Assembly: GCF_024055725.1 (NCBI RefSeq)
Contig: NZ_JAMXMX010000003.1
Location: forward strand, 310,001-374,000
Length of the DNA stretch: 64,000 bases
Reading direction: 5' to 3'
From: Actinoallomurus spadix
GTDB taxonomy: Bacteria; Actinomycetota; Actinomycetes; Streptosporangiales; Streptosporangiaceae
Shown here: positions 61,262 through 64,000 of the stretch, piece by piece
Layout: each line of letters begins with the position of its first letter
Position numbering within the stretch: position 1 is the first letter of the stretch
Made by a program: the position numbers and the translations under genes
The notes under the pieces: model-generated
Databases searched by the model: none
What the model saw: only the letters and a program-made list of their open reading frames with translations
What the model was told of the DNA's origin: nothing

Positions 61262-63301
61262 ATGGATACGACGGTTGCGGACCCCCTCGTCGGGCAGGTG
61301 CTTGACGGGCGCTACCTCGTACGGTCACGTGTCGCCCGGGGTGGCATGGCCACCGTTTACGCCGGTCACGACACCAAGCTGGACCGTACGGTGGCGCTTA
61401 AGGTCATGCACGCGAACCTCGCCATGGACGAGGACTTCGTGCGGCGCTTCATCGGCGAGGCGAAGAGCGCGGCCGCCCTCTCCCACCCGAACGTGGTCGC
61501 GGTCTATGACCAGGGCACCGACAAGGGCTACGTGTTCCTCGCGATGGAGTACGTCCCCGGGCGCACGCTGCGCGACCTGCTGACCGAGCGCGGCCGCCTC
61601 GGCCCGCGCGAGGCGCTGCAGGTGATGCAGCCGGTGCTGTCCGCGCTGGGCGCGGCGCACCGCGCCGGGATGGTCCACCGCGACGTGAAGCCGGAGAACG
61701 TCCTGCTCACCGCCGACGGGCAGGTGAAGGTCGCCGACTTCGGCCTGGCCCGCGCCGAGACGGCGACCAAGCAGACGAAGACCGGCATGATCATCGGTAC
61801 CGTCGGCTACCTCGCGCCCGAGCAGGTCATCTCCGGTGACGCCGACGCCCGTACGGACGTGTACGCCGCGGGCATCATGCTGTTCGAGCTGCTGACCGGC
61901 CGCCAGCCGTACGACGGTGGCACGCCGCTGGCCGTCGCCTACAAGCACGTCAACGAGACCGTGCCGCTGCCCTCCAGCGTCGTCCCCGGCCTCCCGCCGC
62001 AGATCGACGCGCTGGTGGCCAGCGCCACCAACCGCGACCCGGCACGCCGGCCGTCCGACGCCGACCACTTCCACGCCGCGGCGGGCGAGGTGTACCGCCA
62101 GCTGCCGCCGGAGGTCGACGCGGCGCTGGCCGGAGTCGCGGCGGCGCCGCCGCCTCCGCCGTCGCCCACTCCCCCCGCGCTTCCCGCGCCCGCCGTGGGC
62201 GCCACGGTCGCCGACGGCTCGACGCAGATGCTCGGCCCCCAGCCCGGCGGTTACGCGCCGCCGCACGCGGGCACGCAGATGCTCGGTCCGCACACGATGA
62301 CGGTGCATCACGAGCCGCCGCCTCCTCCGACGATGCGCGACCGGCTGCTGCGGCCGCCGGGCGTGTACGGCGTCATCGCCGGCGTGCTCGCCGTCGTGCT
62401 GCTGCTCGGCGGGATCGTGTGGTTCCAGACCGTGGGCAACAAGGAGACGGTGCCGAAGCTGACCGGGCTGACCGAGGAGCAGGCGCGCGTCACGGCCGAG
62501 CAGGCCGGGCTGAAGGTCAAGGTCGGCTCCTCGCGCTTCGACCCGAAGGTTCCGAAGGACAAGGTCGCCGAGGTCCAGCCGCAGGCCGGCACCAAGGTCG
62601 ACAAGGGCACCCTGCTCACGCTGATTCTCTCCAAGGGCAAGCAGCCGGTCGAGATCCCGGACGTCAAGGGCAAACCGCTGGCCCAGGCCAAGCAGGCGCT
62701 GCAGCAGGCGGGGCTCACCCCTGGCGACGTGGTCCCGCAGGCCAGCGTCAGCGTGCCGAACGGCTCGGTGATCAAGACCAGGCCCGCCGCCGGTGAGAAG
62801 CAGAGCCCGGACGACCCCGTCACGCTGGTGGTCAGCAACGGCATCCAGATGCCGAAGGTGGTCGGTCTCAAGCGCGACGCCGCCGCCCAGAAGCTCAGCA
62901 GGCTCAAACTCAGCGTGCAGTGGCAGGAGCAGGACCTGGCCGACGGGCAGCAGCCGAACACCGTCATCAACCAGGACCCGCCCGTCGGACAGCAGCTGAC
63001 CCCGGGCCAGGTCGTCAAGATCACCGTGACCAAGGCCCAGAAGGACTGCGCGCCGCTGGACTTCGCCTGCATGTGGCGGCAGATGCACGACCACGGCAAG
63101 AAGGACGACCCCGGGAACGGCCAGCAGGCGCCCGTACCCGGGGTGCTGGGCCAGCCGATCGCGCAGGCCGCCCAGACGCTCATGCAGGCCGGTTTCCAGG
63201 TCCAGGTGGCGGGCGGCCAGGCCGGCGACCCGGTGACCGGGCAGGACCCGCCGCCCAACACGCCGCTCCCGAAGGGACAGGTCGTCAAGATCTGGCACTG
63301 A
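61262..63301 (+). CDS. PASTA-domain Ser/Thr protein kinase (PknB-like)
   Basis: 679 residues. The cytoplasmic kinase domain (about 15-275) has RVARGGMATVYAGHDTKLDR, VALKVMHANL (catalytic Lys), HRDVKPENVLLTADGQVKVA, DFGLARAET and GTVGYLAPEQVISGDADART. A Pro/Gln-rich juxtamembrane linker (about 285-365) with two STQMLGPQ-like repeats precedes the membrane helix (VYGVIAGVLAVVLLLGGIVW, about 372-391). Outside are four PASTA repeats; between the third and fourth lies a Cys-containing insert (KDCAPLDFACMWRQMHD, Lys-rich) not usual in PknB. It senses cell-wall fragments and controls growth. Confidence 0.95.
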   Translation: MDTTVADPLVGQVLDGRYLVRSRVARGGMATVYAGHDTKLDRTVALKVMHANLAMDEDFVRRFIGEAKSAAALSHPNVVAVYDQGTDKGYVFLAMEYVPGRTLRDLLTERGRLGPREALQVMQPVLSALGAAHRAGMVHRDVKPENVLLTADGQVKVADFGLARAETATKQTKTGMIIGTVGYLAPEQVISGDADARTDVYAAGIMLFELLTGRQPYDGGTPLAVAYKHVNETVPLPSSVVPGLPPQIDALVASATNRDPARRPSDADHFHAAAGEVYRQLPPEVDAALAGVAAAPPPPPSPTPPALPAPAVGATVADGSTQMLGPQPGGYAPPHAGTQMLGPHTMTVHHEPPPPPTMRDRLLRPPGVYGVIAGVLAVVLLLGGIVWFQTVGNKETVPKLTGLTEEQARVTAEQAGLKVKVGSSRFDPKVPKDKVAEVQPQAGTKVDKGTLLTLILSKGKQPVEIPDVKGKPLAQAKQALQQAGLTPGDVVPQASVSVPNGSVIKTRPAAGEKQSPDDPVTLVVSNGIQMPKVVGLKRDAAAQKLSRLKLSVQWQEQDLADGQQPNTVINQDPPVGQQLTPGQVVKITVTKAQKDCAPLDFACMWRQMHDHGKKDDPGNGQQAPVPGVLGQPIAQAAQTLMQAGFQVQVAGGQAGDPVTGQDPPPNTPLPKGQVVKIWH

Positions 63302-63359
63302 GCGTCCCGCCGGGACGCTCGACCAGGGGTGACCAGGGGGTGTCCACCACACACCCCCT
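63300..63359. terminator. two tandem hairpins after the kinase gene
   Basis: GAGCGTCCC-GCC-GGGACGCTC (63300-63320, overlapping the stop codon) and AGGGGGTGT-CCACCAC-ACACCCCCT (63335-63359) are both perfect 9-bp stems. They fill the gap before the endonuclease gene at 63374, probably ending the kinase transcript. No T-run follows. Confidence 0.65.
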
Positions 63360-63373
63360 AGGCTGGATCGGTC

Positions 63374-64000
63374 ATGGCCAGAGCAGACATCAACGCGATC
63401 GGCGCGCACGTCCCGGTGGCGGGCGGGCTCGCGACGGGCGGGCTCCGCTACGCCGCCGAGATCGGCGCCGAGGCCGTCCAGGTCTTCGTCAGCAACCCGC
63501 GGGGCTGGGCGCAGGCGGCCGGGAAGCCGGCCGAGGACCGGCGGCTGCGGGAGCACGCCGAGGAACACGACCTGCCGGTGTTCGTGCACGCGCCGTACCT
63601 CATCAACCTCGGCTCACCCAGCCCTGAGACCATCGCCCACTCGGTCGCCTCGATCCGGCACGCCCTCCAGCGCGGTGCCGTGATCGGCGCGCGGGGCGTG
63701 GTCGTGCACACCGGCTCCGCGGTGTCCCAGCCCCGCGAGGACGCGATGCGGCAGATCCGCGAGCACCTGCTGCCGCTCCTCGACGAGATCCCCGGCGAGG
63801 GTCCCGACCTCCTGCTGGAGCCGATGGCCGGGCAGGGGCGGATGCTGTGCGCCACCGTGACCGACCTGGGGCCCTACCTCGACGCCGTGGACCGGCATCC
63901 GCGCGCCGGGGTCTGTCTCGACACCTGCCACGCGTTCAGCGCCGGGCACGACCTGACGGCGCCGGGAGGCGTCGCCGCGATGCTGGAGGCGCTGGCCGGG
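63374..64000 (+). CDS. nfo: endonuclease IV (AP endonuclease), 3' end outside the window
   Basis: 209 codons, truncated by the window end. It starts MARADINAIGAHVPVAGGLA and shows the AP-endonuclease TIM-barrel metal sites: GAHVPVAGGL near 10, VFVHAPYLINLGSPSPETIA near 69, VVVHTGSAVSQ near 109, DLLLEPMAGQGRML near 148 and VCLDTCHAFSAGHDL near 183. It cleaves DNA at abasic sites. Family call is firm; the usual C-terminal HxD and E motifs lie beyond base 64000. Confidence 0.93.
   Translation, partial: MARADINAIGAHVPVAGGLATGGLRYAAEIGAEAVQVFVSNPRGWAQAAGKPAEDRRLREHAEEHDLPVFVHAPYLINLGSPSPETIAHSVASIRHALQRGAVIGARGVVVHTGSAVSQPREDAMRQIREHLLPLLDEIPGEGPDLLLEPMAGQGRMLCATVTDLGPYLDAVDRHPRAGVCLDTCHAFSAGHDLTAPGGVAAMLEALAG

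Overview
The window is GC-rich, gene-dense DNA from an actinomycete. It combines a BldD orthologue, an actinobacterial integration host factor (mIHF), a PASTA-domain Ser/Thr kinase, XRE/DUF397 modules, leaderless promoters and many GTG/TTG starts. Gene order around bldD-pyrR-pyrB-pyrC-carA-carB-pyrD-pyrF-mihF-gmk-rpoZ-coaBC-metK-priA-fmt-rsmB, and around metF/thiE/thiO/thiS/thiG/PASTA kinase, is the conserved arrangement of Streptomyces and relatives. The accessory gene mix suggests Streptosporangiales or Thermomonosporaceae rather than Streptomyces, but that is inference.

Region 1 (1-7 kb) looks like the edge of a purine or xanthine-dehydrogenase-type locus. It holds the end of a DUF2877 protein, an aldose epimerase, a DUF6986 aldolase-like protein, and a minus-strand maturation set (MoxR ATPase, VWA protein, XdhC, MocA-like nucleotidyltransferase). 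The VWA gene is split by an apparent one-base frameshift. Region 2 (7-15.7 kb) is accessory DNA: HxlR/F420-reductase-like pair, LysR, an orphan NuoB, a secreted beta-repeat protein, an aldo/keto reductase and XRE pair flanked by two near-identical palindromes, an XRE/DUF397 pair with an internally duplicated DUF397, a truncated NRAMP transporter and a frameshifted BTAD regulator.

Region 3 (15.7-23.3 kb) is hisG plus a riboflavin operon (ribD-ribE-ribM-ribBA-ribH) behind an FMN riboswitch, then an MBL hydrolase and rpe. hisE is absent from its usual place between ribH and hisG. Region 4 (23.4-27 kb) is an insert between rpe and rsmB: LysR, aminotransferase and a membrane-anchored lectin. Region 5 (27-38.5 kb) is core information processing: rsmB, fmt, def, helicase-motif-less priA, a YjbR protein, a small Cys-ended ORF, a P450, metK, coaBC, rpoZ, gmk and mihF. 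Three 68-bp tandem repeats separate mihF from pyrF.

Region 6 (39-50 kb) is the pyrimidine operon pyrR-pyrB-pyrC-carA-(small membrane protein)-carB-pyrK-pyrD-pyrF. It is tightly coupled, mostly by 4-nt start/stop overlaps, with a PyrR-binding loop beside the pyrR ribosome site, and bldD is divergent from it. Region 7 (50-54 kb) has a HEPN protein, a YbaK deacylase and a four-cistron set that includes a 23-codon mini-ORF and a WxG-like protein. Region 8 (54-64 kb) has divergent metF and prenyl synthase, thiamine genes (thiE on minus; TPP riboswitch-thiO-thiS-thiG on plus), a PASTA kinase and a truncated endonuclease IV gene. I saw no tRNA, rRNA, CRISPR array, transposase or integrase.
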